Shown piece by piece: positions 25,331 through 34,011 of a stretch of DNA of 64,000 bases (within the stretch, counting starts at the first letter, position 1; each line of letters starts with the position of its first letter). The notes beneath the pieces were generated by a model. It saw nothing but the letters and a program-made list of their open reading frames with translations, searched no databases and was not told the DNA's origin. The stretch comes from Fodinibius roseus (GTDB lineage: Bacteria > Bacteroidota > Rhodothermia > Balneolales > Balneolaceae). The translations under genes were made by a program, and so were the position numbers. The stretch lies in NCBI RefSeq assembly GCF_900129315.1, contig NZ_FQUS01000006.1, positions 62,001 through 126,000 on the forward strand. The letters run 5' to 3'.

Positions 25331-27079
25331 TTAATTAATTTGAACGATAGATCCCTTGATCACGGCCGATGCGCTGGAGGAGAGTTCCGCTCCCGAGGCG
25401 CCCTCGGCCTTGAAGCTCATATTCGCTTTTTGGTTAATGTTGTTGCCCTCCAGGTTGATGTCACCGGTAGCCTCGATGGAAAGGTCCCCGGCGCTTTTCA
25501 GGGTGATGGCCGACGAATCCATCACCACCTCATTCCCGTTTTCATCCTTCAGGCTTATACTGCCCTCGTCATCACTGATCACCACCGTATTGCCGTTGGG
25601 CGTCTCGATGGTGACGCTCTTTTTGTCATCGTCGAACAGTACCTTTAATTCCTCGCGGGTAATAATGCCTTTCTCATTATTTTCTTCCGTGGCGGTGATC
25701 GGCGCAGGCTTGGCACTGCTGTTCATCATTCCCAGGATAACCGGATCGCGCGGATCGTCATTGATGAACCCGACAATCACTTCGTCATCCACTTCGGGAC
25801 GGAAAAAAGTGCCCCGGTTTTCGCCGGCGTCGAGGCTGGCCACGCGAGCCCATATGCCGCTGTCCTCCGAGTCGATCACCGGCACCCGAACCTGCACGCG
25901 ATCTTCCCCGTCCGGGTCCTCATGGATGGCGGTGACAACCCCGACCTGGAGCCCGTGGATACCCGGCAACAGGCCGGAGGAGGGCTTTTCCATCACATTA
26001 TCATACAATTCGATAAGCCAGTCTGAAGAGAGGCCGATTTGAATATCGGTATACCAGGAAGATTCCAGCCCGTAGTAATGAGCCACGGACGAAACAAAAG
26101 CCACCCCGTTGAACCGGTCGCCCAGTCCCCCGAGCTGCACTACGTCGCCCGGATTGATTTCCGTAAGTCCCAGTACCCGGATGCGGCCTTTGATCTTGGC
26201 CAGCCTGCTTCGCAAAAATCGCGCATTTGCCCAGTGCTGCATTTCCTCGGAATCCAGACGGCCGCTGTGCTGGTACGGCAGCTGGTCGAGGCCTATGACG
26301 GAGGCCAGGTCGTCGGCTGCTACATTCCCCTGCTCCGGGAGTCCGGGAGACACCGCTTCCGATTCGATAACAGACTGCTGGGCAAAATCCCACGACTTGC
26401 CGGTGACACTGCCAAACTGGTCGCGGGCATCCATTTCGGCGTCAAATTCCTTGATATTTTGCCCGTAAACCAGCTCTGCCACCGGTTCGGAGGACAGCGA
26501 AGGGGCTTTGACGGAGATCGAGCCATCATCCACAAAAACCAGCTTGCCGTTCGCCTCGGCGCGGGTCACCATAAAATCCCAGTCGGTACAGTAATATTGA
26601 ACCATCTCCGCATGATTGACCGAAGTGCTTTCCACCTCAGCCTGGAGACTATACGGCTGGATAATCTCCTCAATGATGTCGCTGTCGGTCGAATCCTTGA
26701 AATACTTGTTCTTGCGTCCCACCGTCATCTTTACGGCCGGATCCTTCAGCTCTACAATAAGTTGTGAGGATTCCTCGTACTGACTCTTGATACCATGCTT
26801 GATAACGATGCCGGAAAAAACGGGTTCCTGCTCATCGCGGTAGCCCATCTGGATCTCTATTTCCGCGCCGGGGACAAACTCATCGCGATTACTGGCGGGA
26901 AAATCCTCGCGGGGAATGTCTCCGTCCTTCAACACCAGCCGCGCATGCGGGATCTTATTTACCGATTTGCTGATGGACAGCGAATCAATCATAAAATCGT
27001 GCGACAATTCCGTTCCATCCGAAAAAATGGTATATCGCGGATTATCGACTACTTTGTTATTAAGCAATCGGTTTAGCAT
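25331..27079 (-). CDS. VgrG-like hub/spike protein (Pvc8-like, 582 aa)
   Basis: The first ~370 residues resemble the gp27/phage late control D hub (PGAEIEIQMGYRDEQEPVFS; CTDWDFMVTRAEANGKLVFV). Residues about 380-460 form the gp5 OB-fold (GVVTAIHEDPDGEDRVQVRV; DEVIVGFINDDPRDPVILG). The C-terminus is a beta-helix-like needle with short repeated strands (NTVVISDDEGSISLKDENG, DLSIEATGDINLEGNN). A trimer of this protein forms the central spike beneath the tube. It overlaps the stop of the LysM gene by one base, and the PAAR tip gene follows. Confidence 0.95.
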   Translation of the reverse strand: MLNRLLNNKVVDNPRYTIFSDGTELSHDFMIDSLSISKSVNKIPHARLVLKDGDIPREDFPASNRDEFVPGAEIEIQMGYRDEQEPVFSGIVIKHGIKSQYEESSQLIVELKDPAVKMTVGRKNKYFKDSTDSDIIEEIIQPYSLQAEVESTSVNHAEMVQYYCTDWDFMVTRAEANGKLVFVDDGSISVKAPSLSSEPVAELVYGQNIKEFDAEMDARDQFGSVTGKSWDFAQQSVIESEAVSPGLPEQGNVAADDLASVIGLDQLPYQHSGRLDSEEMQHWANARFLRSRLAKIKGRIRVLGLTEINPGDVVQLGGLGDRFNGVAFVSSVAHYYGLESSWYTDIQIGLSSDWLIELYDNVMEKPSSGLLPGIHGLQVGVVTAIHEDPDGEDRVQVRVPVIDSEDSGIWARVASLDAGENRGTFFRPEVDDEVIVGFINDDPRDPVILGMMNSSAKPAPITATEENNEKGIITREELKVLFDDDKKSVTIETPNGNTVVISDDEGSISLKDENGNEVVMDSSAITLKSAGDLSIEATGDINLEGNNINQKANMSFKAEGASGAELSSSASAVIKGSIVQIN

Positions 27080-27792
27080 CAGGCGCTCTGTTTATCGATG
27101 GGCGGGAGAATAAGCTCCATGCCCGGATTAATATTTCTGAAATTCGTAATGCCGTTTATCTCGGCGATCTGCAGATAGTATTTCGGATCGCCATAGACCT
27201 TTTCGGAGATCAGTGGCAGGGTTTCCCCGGCCTTCACCACGCGTACATGGGTGAGATCGGCGGAAAAAAGCTTGTCCATGGCTGCCTGCAGGACACGGGG
27301 ACGATCGCCCTTGAATGTTGCGTCGACTTTGGCCCTGAGGGGACGTCCCGACGGGTTGAACATCATATACTCGATATCCGCACTAACCAGCCGGCAGTCA
27401 AAAATGAAGGTCCCCCACACCAGCGTCAGTTTCGGCGGTTGATGTTCTTGTTCATCCCGCTCATGCGTAAGTTTTAGAAACAGCTCAATCTGGGCATCCA
27501 CCCCTCCCAGTTTACTGGCCGCCTCCCCCTGTATGGAGTTGACCGAGGCGCCCGTGGCGTCAAACAGAAATTCGAACGACACTTCCTTACCCTCAATATG
27601 CTCGTAAGCCTGTTCCTCGCCGCTGTCCCCCGGCTCATACTGGGGCTGATAGCGTGTGCTGATGCTCTCGGAAAATCGCTCCGGATTATACATCACCGGG
27701 AACGGGCGTGGAGGTCCCTTCTTCTTGCCCTTCTTATCAGTGGCAAAAGAAAGGATCATCATTTTGGCAAGTTTCCCGTCGGTCAATCCCAT
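27079..27792 (-). CDS. eCIS tube-initiator/LysM protein (Pvc7-like, 237 aa)
   Basis: The N-terminal part (MILSFATD, then PRPFPVMYNPERFSES) matches the contractile-injection-system tube-protein domain seen in Pvc7/Afp7. The C-terminus is a LysM-type module (VRVVKAGETLPLISEKVYGD, then NPGMELILPP), as in gp53-like adaptor proteins. The protein probably links tube to hub. Its start codon overlaps the stop of the small DUF5908 gene by one base (TAATG), and its stop overlaps the VgrG start, so three genes are translationally coupled. Confidence 0.92.
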   Translation of the reverse strand: MGLTDGKLAKMMILSFATDKKGKKKGPPRPFPVMYNPERFSESISTRYQPQYEPGDSGEEQAYEHIEGKEVSFEFLFDATGASVNSIQGEAASKLGGVDAQIELFLKLTHERDEQEHQPPKLTLVWGTFIFDCRLVSADIEYMMFNPSGRPLRAKVDATFKGDRPRVLQAAMDKLFSADLTHVRVVKAGETLPLISEKVYGDPKYYLQIAEINGITNFRNINPGMELILPPIDKQSA

Positions 27793-27950
27793 TATCGCTC
27801 ATTTTTTTGTTTGATCATTTGCTGCAGCTGGTCCATCCTTCGATGCAGTTTATTGATGTGTTTTTTTCTACTGCGGTCAGGGCGCTTCGTTGATCTCTTC
27901 TCGGTATCAATGGTCGCCCTAATGACCAGTTCTTTAATTTCTATAGCCAT
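27792..27950 (-). CDS. DUF5908-family small eCIS protein (Pvc6-like, 52 aa)
   Basis: Translation of the complement from the ATG at 27,948-27,950 gives 52 residues beginning MAIEIKELVIRATID. This is the hallmark start of the DUF5908 family found between tube and LysM genes of eCIS clusters. A basic helical tail (RSRKKHINKLHRRMDQLQQ) follows. The position matches Pvc6, whose exact role is unclear. The stop overlaps the next start in TAATG. Confidence 0.9.
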   Translation of the reverse strand: MAIEIKELVIRATIDTEKRSTKRPDRSRKKHINKLHRRMDQLQQMIKQKNER

Positions 27951-27975
27951 AAAAAACGGGTTGACGGTTCATATT

Positions 27976-28422
27976 TCAGACTTCCATCCGTTTGAAATAC
28001 TGGAACGATAGTTCAATGGTTTCCACCACCACTTCATTTTGTTCGGCATTGAAATTCCCTATCGACCATTTGACCGGGTAAGCCTTCACAAAACTCCAGG
28101 ACTCAAGCGGTTCGTGTTCGCTGTTGAGAAGCGTAACCAGTACATTCCTCGGGTCGAATTTGAATGACTCCACGGCATCTCTGAACCAGCCGATCAGCTC
28201 CGAGCCAACCAGCATACCTCGTTTGAGGGTGAGTTTATCGTAGGTGACCCGGTCGGGCAGGCGGTGTTCAAACCGGTTTTCACCACCCTCTTTATAAGTG
28301 AATTCCCCAACCGTGGCATTAATACCGGAGACTTCCTGAAAACTTATATCCCTGGTATCCGAGGTAAGGCCCTCGATATTAACTCGGAAATGAAACCCTA
28401 CCGGCGGATAGTAGCTTGCCAT
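27976..28422 (-). CDS. eCIS inner tube protein, second copy (gp19-like, 148 aa)
   Basis: A T4 gp19-type tail-tube protein, with GFHFRVNIEGLTSDTRDISF, then VSGINATVGEFTYKEGGENR and the conserved LTLKRGMLVGSEL. The C-terminal strand is NEVVVETIELSFQYFKRMEV. It is related to the upstream tube gene but diverged. In PVC/Afp particles Pvc1 forms most of the tube and Pvc5 forms the first ring next to the hub. This copy, closest to the LysM and hub genes, is the better candidate for the adaptor ring. Confidence 0.95.
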   Translation of the reverse strand: MASYYPPVGFHFRVNIEGLTSDTRDISFQEVSGINATVGEFTYKEGGENRFEHRLPDRVTYDKLTLKRGMLVGSELIGWFRDAVESFKFDPRNVLVTLLNSEHEPLESWSFVKAYPVKWSIGNFNAEQNEVVVETIELSFQYFKRMEV

Positions 28423-28438
28423 AATTTCTACCTATCTG

Positions 28439-28873
28439 CTATGTGAATTCAATGGTTAAGCCTTCGTGGCAGAGTTCAATCGACTCAACTGCCACCTCGT
28501 TACCGGTTGAATTCAGCGACGGACCTTCCACTTTGCAGGGCCAGGCTTCCTTCACTTTCCAGACGGTGACCGGCTCGTGCTCTTCGTTAAGCAGGCTGAT
28601 GGTGATATCGCGGCGGTCTATATTATTCATCTGGACTGTGTTGAGCCACTGAAAAAATTCGTTGTCGCCCCGGAATATGCCGCGTTTCAGGGTTATATTG
28701 CTATACTGCGGAATACCGGGCATTTTCGTCACCTGATACTCCTTGGCATTCCCCTCGCGGTAATCGATAGACTGAAGTTCGACGGTGAGCCCCGAAACTT
28801 CAGTGAAGCCGATACGGGAGCCCCCCCATTCTACTTGGAAGTGAAAAGCGGATACTGGATAATTAACAGCCAT
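28439..28873 (-). CDS. eCIS inner tube protein, first copy (gp19-like, 144 aa)
   Basis: A gp19/Hcp-like tube protein with the pattern AFHFQVEWGGSRIGFTEVSG, then ITLKRGIFRGDNEFFQWLNT and a final strand NEVAVESIELCHEGLTIEF. Its length is typical. Hexamers should stack into the lumen-forming tube inside the sheath. It is followed 16 bases later by a second tube gene and preceded by two sheath genes, the standard eCIS order. Confidence 0.95.
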   Translation of the reverse strand: MAVNYPVSAFHFQVEWGGSRIGFTEVSGLTVELQSIDYREGNAKEYQVTKMPGIPQYSNITLKRGIFRGDNEFFQWLNTVQMNNIDRRDITISLLNEEHEPVTVWKVKEAWPCKVEGPSLNSTGNEVAVESIELCHEGLTIEFT

Positions 28874-28896
28874 AGTGATCTGTGTGTTTTAATGGA

Positions 28897-30342
28897 TTAG
28901 GATTCCTGAAGCTTGTGCATAAAGCGGATGATGATGAATTCGGCCGGTCGCACAGCGGCCATACCGATCTCTACAATCATTCGTCCTTCTAATATATCCT
29001 GGGAAGTCATCGTCTCTCCCAGCCCCACCTTTACGTAAAAAGCCTGTTCGGCTGTAGCACCCGCAAGGGCCCCGTCGCGCCACAGGTCGGTGAGAAAATT
29101 TTCGATCATGGCCCGCACCCGGACCCAGGTGTTGGCATCATTGGGTTCAAACACAACGAACTCGGTGGCTTTTTTAACGGACTCCTCCACATAGATGAAC
29201 AGGCGGCGTACCGGCACGTACCGCCATTCGTTGTCGTTGCCGGCCAGTGTCCGGGCACCCCATACCAGCGTTCCCTTGCCGGTAAAAGACCGGATGGCAT
29301 TGATCGACTTGCCGGAAGTGGCATCCACATTCAGGGAGTTCTGCCGCTCATTGGTAATTTTTACAGTCGGCTGGATAACGGAGTTTACACTTACGTTGGC
29401 CGGGGCCTTCCACACCCCGCGGTTCCGATCCACCCGCGCGTAGATGCCTGCCACCGCTCCCGAGGGGGGCAGGGTGACGTAGGACTTCTTGATTTCGGCT
29501 TCCAGCGAACGGTAAATATTCGGGTTACTGCTTTCAATGGATGCCAGGCTCGGTCCCGATGTGAGATCAAGAGCATCTCCGGGCAGCGAAACTGAACCCG
29601 GAAGATCGATATTGTGCGTTATCGTTGAATTCGATGCATCAAAAGCGTAATTAAGAGAGGTTTCCAGGTAGGGATGATAAGCTGCCCCATATTTCAGAAA
29701 CGACATCCCAACCGCATCTCTGAAGTCTTCAACCGCGCTGGAGGTCCCGTTGTCGTACATATCACTGATCGTAAACCGGTCCTGCAGGTTGTTGCACTGG
29801 CCAAGTGCCGCCCTGACCACCTCCCCGTAATCGGTCGTCGACCCCAGGTTCACCGCGTCGGGGAACACAATAAGCGTGGGCTCGTCCATCCTCTCCAGGG
29901 CTTTGATGCCGCCCAGCAGCCCGTCCATCGGATCGGCCGAACCTTTGCCGACGGAACCGCCCGAAGTCGCATCCCCGACCGAGACGATATAGCAGGGACC
30001 GCCCCCGTTATTGAAATAAAACTGGAGGCTGTAGTAGAGGATAAAATCCGAAGGCGATGCCGGGGAAGCGCTGAACGCCCGCGATACGAGTTCCGCATCG
30101 CTGTTGTATTCATCCTCGATCGTCAGGTCGAATGTTTCGGGCACCGGACCGCCAAATTTTTCCCGGTAGTCCAGAAGCGAAGTGATTCTGGTCGGTACAA
30201 AATGCAGGGCGTCAGGATCGCCGTCTTCTTCCGCCTTCTCGGTATAGCCGATAAAAGCGGGAACGGCGGTTTCCACACCGGCTACGGAAGCCGGCAGGGT
30301 CGATATCTCTTCAATAAATACACCAGGGGTCTTGTAATTCAT
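28897..30342 (-). CDS. eCIS sheath protein, second copy (481 aa)
   Basis: A gp18-like contractile sheath protein. The N-terminus YKTPGVFIEEISTLPASVAG and the C-terminus (ARTLAGNDNEWRYVPVRRLF, then WRDGALAGATAEQAFYVKVG) are near-identical in pattern to the upstream sheath. It lacks that protein's internal insertion and has the length expected for a plain sheath. In PVC particles several sheath paralogues coexist, one forming the bulk and another the baseplate-proximal ring. Which role this copy takes cannot be told from sequence alone. Confidence 0.96.
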   Translation of the reverse strand: MNYKTPGVFIEEISTLPASVAGVETAVPAFIGYTEKAEEDGDPDALHFVPTRITSLLDYREKFGGPVPETFDLTIEDEYNSDAELVSRAFSASPASPSDFILYYSLQFYFNNGGGPCYIVSVGDATSGGSVGKGSADPMDGLLGGIKALERMDEPTLIVFPDAVNLGSTTDYGEVVRAALGQCNNLQDRFTISDMYDNGTSSAVEDFRDAVGMSFLKYGAAYHPYLETSLNYAFDASNSTITHNIDLPGSVSLPGDALDLTSGPSLASIESSNPNIYRSLEAEIKKSYVTLPPSGAVAGIYARVDRNRGVWKAPANVSVNSVIQPTVKITNERQNSLNVDATSGKSINAIRSFTGKGTLVWGARTLAGNDNEWRYVPVRRLFIYVEESVKKATEFVVFEPNDANTWVRVRAMIENFLTDLWRDGALAGATAEQAFYVKVGLGETMTSQDILEGRMIVEIGMAAVRPAEFIIIRFMHKLQES

Positions 30343-30354
30343 ATCGGTTAGGTT

Positions 30355-32139
30355 TTAGGCTTCTTGGAGCTTGTGTGAAAATTTAAGTATGATGAATTCG
30401 GCCGGTCGTACGGCGGCAATACCCACCTCGACGATCATGCGCCCTTCCAGAATATCCACGGAACTCATCGTCTTTCCGAGTCCCACCTTTACGAAAAAGG
30501 CCTCTTCCGGGGTGGCCCCCGCCAGGGCTCCGTCGCGCCACAGGCCGGTCAGGAAATTTTCGATCATCGACTTGGTCTTAGACCAGGTGTTGGCGTCGTT
30601 GGGTTCGAATATGACCGGTTCCGTCGCTTTCTGTATCGATTCCTCGATAAAGATGAACAGCCTGCGCACCGGCACATATCGCCACTCGTTGTCGTTGCCG
30701 GCCAGCGTCCGGGCGCCCCATACGATGGTTCCTTTCTGATAAAAATTCCGGATCACATTAATCGATTTTCCGGTATCCGCATCCACATTCAGCGGGGCTT
30801 GTTCATCGTCCGTCAGCAGTTTTGATGGCTTCTCCACCAAATTCAGGCTTATGTTGGCCGGGGCTTTCCATACCCCCCGGTCCCGGTCCACCCGGGCGTA
30901 GGCGCCCGCCACCGCTCCAGAGGGATAAAGAGTGACGGTCTGCTTATCGAGCTCGGCCTTTATGCGGCTGTAAAGCGTGCGGTCGATATTACTTTGTCCC
31001 CCCGTCAACACAGACCCGGAGAGCGTGGCCGCATTGCCGGTCCCGCTGTCGATATATTCCAGCGTGATGGTATTACCACTGTTGCCCGCCGAGGCTGCTT
31101 CAAGATCGATCTGATCGCTGCCTCCCGCCCGGGTTGCCACTACTCCTATGTCTCGATCGTTGATTTCTGTTTCAAGATTTCCAGCTGTGCCCACCGTTGT
31201 AGCCCCGATCTCAACTTCGTCCAATCCCACAGGCGTGGAGGGATCGGCTTCCATCTTAAAATCTATGCCGTTGATAAGGAAGGTATCGCCCGCAATATCG
31301 CTATTGTTATCAATAGTTATGGAACCCGTAGCTTTTTCACCGGTCTTGGAGCCGTCAATCAGCTTGTCCAACGAATCATCATGAAAAAAACCACTGCCGG
31401 CCCCGCCCCGGTTGTCGGTCACGGTTACCTCGGAATCTTCGTAGTAATAGGAAAGGGTCGACTCCAGCGAAGGGTAATACGCGGCTCCGTATTTCAGGTA
31501 GCTTGTGCCGACATCGCCCCTGAAGTTGCTTCCGTCGTCGATAGGGGTTTCCGCAGGATCGGTAAACGCCTCCATGACAGCAAACCGGTCCTGCAGCTTA
31601 TTGCACTGAGCGAGCATGGCGTCGTTGATATTCTTTCTACCGTTGGCATCCAGCAAAATAGCTTCCGGGACGGTCAACAGCGTGATTTCATCGACTTCTT
31701 CGCAGGCGGCGAGACCTGAAGTCAGGTCGGATTCCGAGATATTACTCGGGATGGGATCCGTCTCTATATACGTACCGACCGGAATGATATAGCAGGGACC
31801 GCCCCCGTTGGCAAAATACATCTGCAGTTGGTAATAAAGCCGGTAGGGTGAAAGCCCTGGGGATTCGGCTTCGACCTCAATCGTCGAATTCGTTTCACCG
31901 GAAGGCGGATCTCCGACCGTGACCGCAAAATCTTCGGGAAAAGGTCCCCCGAATATCGTTTCAAACTCCATGAGTGAGGTTACCCGTACGGGGGTATTCG
32001 GATCGAGCGTTTCGCCATCGCGTTCCATCTTGCTGGTATATCCCACAAAAGCCGGAATAGCCGTTGCGACCGGGGCTACCGATGCGGGGAGTTTTGATAT
32101 TTCCTCAATATATACGCCGGGTGTTTTATAGTCTGCCAT
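30355..32139 (-). CDS. eCIS sheath protein, first copy, with inserted surface domain (594 aa)
   Basis: A gp18-like sheath protein starting YKTPGVYIEEISKLPASVAP and ending with the conserved block GARTLAGNDNEWRYVPVRRL to LKFSHKLQEA. Compared with the paralogue at 28,897 it is 113 residues longer. Much of the extra length is a beta-rich insertion at about residues 265-385 (DTFLINGIDFKME; VEIGATTVGTAGNLETEIND; AASAGNSGNTITLEYI). That pattern is common in surface-exposed domains of phage tail proteins. The insertion would decorate the outer face of the sheath. It lies between the 377-residue protein gene and the second sheath gene. Confidence 0.95.
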   Translation of the reverse strand: MADYKTPGVYIEEISKLPASVAPVATAIPAFVGYTSKMERDGETLDPNTPVRVTSLMEFETIFGGPFPEDFAVTVGDPPSGETNSTIEVEAESPGLSPYRLYYQLQMYFANGGGPCYIIPVGTYIETDPIPSNISESDLTSGLAACEEVDEITLLTVPEAILLDANGRKNINDAMLAQCNKLQDRFAVMEAFTDPAETPIDDGSNFRGDVGTSYLKYGAAYYPSLESTLSYYYEDSEVTVTDNRGGAGSGFFHDDSLDKLIDGSKTGEKATGSITIDNNSDIAGDTFLINGIDFKMEADPSTPVGLDEVEIGATTVGTAGNLETEINDRDIGVVATRAGGSDQIDLEAASAGNSGNTITLEYIDSGTGNAATLSGSVLTGGQSNIDRTLYSRIKAELDKQTVTLYPSGAVAGAYARVDRDRGVWKAPANISLNLVEKPSKLLTDDEQAPLNVDADTGKSINVIRNFYQKGTIVWGARTLAGNDNEWRYVPVRRLFIFIEESIQKATEPVIFEPNDANTWSKTKSMIENFLTGLWRDGALAGATPEEAFFVKVGLGKTMSSVDILEGRMIVEVGIAAVRPAEFIILKFSHKLQEA

Positions 32140-32156
32140 GGGGTATAGGATTTATA

Positions 32157-33290
32157 TTAAATGAATACGTAAATTTCGCTTTCCAGGATGCCTCCCTGCT
32201 TTTTGACCACGCCCCGGTGGGACGGATTGGGAAGATTATCGATTAACACAATATCTCCCGGATCTTTCTCCAGCTGTATGGACGTCTTCGGGATTTCATA
32301 AAACGGAATGGGGTCATCGGATTTGAAGATGACCGTTTCCAGGCCGTTAATCTGTACAGCGGGATGCGGCTCGGGCCCCTCTCTGGTAAAATTAATTGAA
32401 CTGTAATCGGGCGAACCAAGATCATTGATCGAGAGGTTTTCAGTGGAAAACCGGACCTTTTTGTTCTTGTTCACAATGAAATACTTCCAGATCGTTTCTT
32501 TCCTTGAAAATCGCAGCTCATATTCTTCGGTATCATCATACAAAAGTTCGGTGCCCGAATCGTAGGTGATATCCACAATCCCCAAAATATCCCGCGATGC
32601 CAGCTTGTCGTGTACATAGAACCTCTCTTCCCTAAGCGTGGTATCGTCTGCGGTATTGCGAATGGTGACAGTATACCGCCCGGTCGGCTTGTTCCTGAGA
32701 TCAATCTGCCGGTCGTAGCTCCCATCATCCTTTTTTGAAAGGGTAAGCGTGGTGGGCAGCGGGTCTCCGTCAACCTTTTTACCAAATGAGACCGGAGTGC
32801 CTGCGGCATTACGTACCCTTATCAACACTTCTTCAGGGGCGCTCCCCAGGCTGAATTCGTACGTAAACAGGCTGTTTTTGATACCGTCAAGCAACTGGTG
32901 GGAGATTTCTTCGGGGTGTTCAGGATCGGTTGAAGCCGAAGCGGGAGCCGGATCGTTTGTAAAATAGAGAATATCGGAAGCCGAATAGGTTCTCGCAGGC
33001 GTTTCATCAAGATCCGTAATATTGAGGAACTCCGCCTTGTTTTCTGCTTCAAGGCTGAAGGTAAGGGTGAGATCATCCGGCAGCGTGACCAGGGGGGTCA
33101 CCTCACCCTCTACCGCCCGGTACAGTATCGTCACGCCGAAGGGAATGGTTTTGAATAACATCTTTCCACCACGCAGTATCCGCAGGGTATCGCGGGTAGG
33201 CTTCAGCTTCAGCCCCCCGCCCCGCTCATTCTTATAATACGTATGAGCCAGCCGCAGGTTGAAAAGACGATTGTAGTTTATGTTAATCAT
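32157..33290 (-). CDS. eCIS-associated protein of unknown function (377 aa)
   Basis: Beta-rich protein with no signal peptide or membrane segment. Recognisable stretches include INYNRLFNLRLAHTYYKNER at the start and LTLSKKDDGSYDRQIDLRNK with RYTVTIRNTADDTT in the middle. I do not recognise a named domain. It begins inside the stop codon of the DUF4255 cap gene (ATGA overlap) and is followed by the sheath genes, so it belongs to the particle's cap or sheath module. Some marine eCIS particles, such as AlgoCIS, have an extra cap-adaptor protein. That is a reasonable but unproven guess here. Confidence 0.7.
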   Translation of the reverse strand: MININYNRLFNLRLAHTYYKNERGGGLKLKPTRDTLRILRGGKMLFKTIPFGVTILYRAVEGEVTPLVTLPDDLTLTFSLEAENKAEFLNITDLDETPARTYSASDILYFTNDPAPASASTDPEHPEEISHQLLDGIKNSLFTYEFSLGSAPEEVLIRVRNAAGTPVSFGKKVDGDPLPTTLTLSKKDDGSYDRQIDLRNKPTGRYTVTIRNTADDTTLREERFYVHDKLASRDILGIVDITYDSGTELLYDDTEEYELRFSRKETIWKYFIVNKNKKVRFSTENLSINDLGSPDYSSINFTREGPEPHPAVQINGLETVIFKSDDPIPFYEIPKTSIQLEKDPGDIVLIDNLPNPSHRGVVKKQGGILESEIYVFI

Positions 33291-33895
33291 TGTTTACCGT
33301 GGCTATCGATTCCAATCTTCTCAATTGGCAGGTTTGAATCCGTAATCGCCTCTTCCTGGATGCGCAGGAGGCGGACCCGGTACAAAACCGAGGGCAAGTA
33401 TTTGGTTCCCACGACCGTCCAGAAATTGTATAGCTGTTCAAACGAATAGGAATAAAGCTCGACAATTAGTTTCCGGATTGACGGATCGAAATCCGCCAGT
33501 GCCGGAGAATTGTCAATGGTGAATACATTCTTCGCCTGGAAAAACGAGATTACGTAGGATAACTGCTTAAGCCCCTCCACATAGTCATCGGATTCCTGGC
33601 CGGTCGTGTCCTGGAAATTAGCCGAAATAAGGATATATAAATTCAGTTTGAGATCCGGATTCTGATGTTGAGCAATACCATCCTCATTAATTTTGGTGGT
33701 CTTTTGATCCTTGAAGACGCGTTCCTCCTCAATATTTATAAGTGACAACCCCAGGGAACTGTCCGGAATCACCACCCCGTCTCTTTCTGTTGCCACACTG
33801 GTCAGAAACACACGGTTCACATCAGGTGCATCCGTTTTTAGTTGTAAATACTCATTCAATTCCTGGGTAAGAAAAGAAAGCGATGAATGAATCAT
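33287..33895 (-). CDS. DUF4255/Pvc16-like cap protein (202 aa)
   Basis: The N-terminus IHSSLSFLTQELNEYLQLKT, the central LGLSLINIEEERVFKDQ and LKLNLYILISANF, and the C-terminal YSYSFEQLYNFWTVVGTKYLPSVLYRVRL match the DUF4255 (Pvc16 N-terminal) family. This family caps the top of the tube and sheath and stops elongation. I chose the ATG at 33,895. The upstream in-frame GTG at 33,904 would add only three residues. In many eCIS operons this gene lies elsewhere; here it opens the structural operon. Confidence 0.9.
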   Translation of the reverse strand: MIHSSLSFLTQELNEYLQLKTDAPDVNRVFLTSVATERDGVVIPDSSLGLSLINIEEERVFKDQKTTKINEDGIAQHQNPDLKLNLYILISANFQDTTGQESDDYVEGLKQLSYVISFFQAKNVFTIDNSPALADFDPSIRKLIVELYSYSFEQLYNFWTVVGTKYLPSVLYRVRLLRIQEEAITDSNLPIEKIGIDSHGKQ

Positions 33896-33982
33896 GCAGT
33901 GCACTCTTTGTTTTGCTAAATCTCCGGTTCCCCACGCTACTTTCTAACGCTCAAATGAAGACTAAATAAATATTTCCAGAGT

Positions 33983-34011
33983 AACACTACCTAACTTTAC
34001 TACCGAATTTT
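33983..34011 (-). repeat. Island-end repeat, right copy (13-bp units)
   Basis: Reading on the minus strand, this is the inverted partner of 1,063-1,091 (28 of 29 bases). With the adjoining bases it forms three 13-bp units, each with GGTAGT or GGTAGC. It overlaps the last codons of the AraC-type gene and ends 88 bases upstream of the DUF4255 start. A direct-repeat operator controlling the structural operon is possible, and AraC-family proteins commonly bind direct repeats. Confidence 0.75.

Noticed and set aside
25035-27079. Type VI secretion system instead of an eCIS
   Set aside because: The VgrG-like and PAAR proteins could suggest T6SS, but there is no TssJLM membrane complex, ClpV or Hcp-type gene order. 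The sheath, DUF4255, DUF5908, AAA+ ATPase and DUF4157 genes are eCIS hallmarks.
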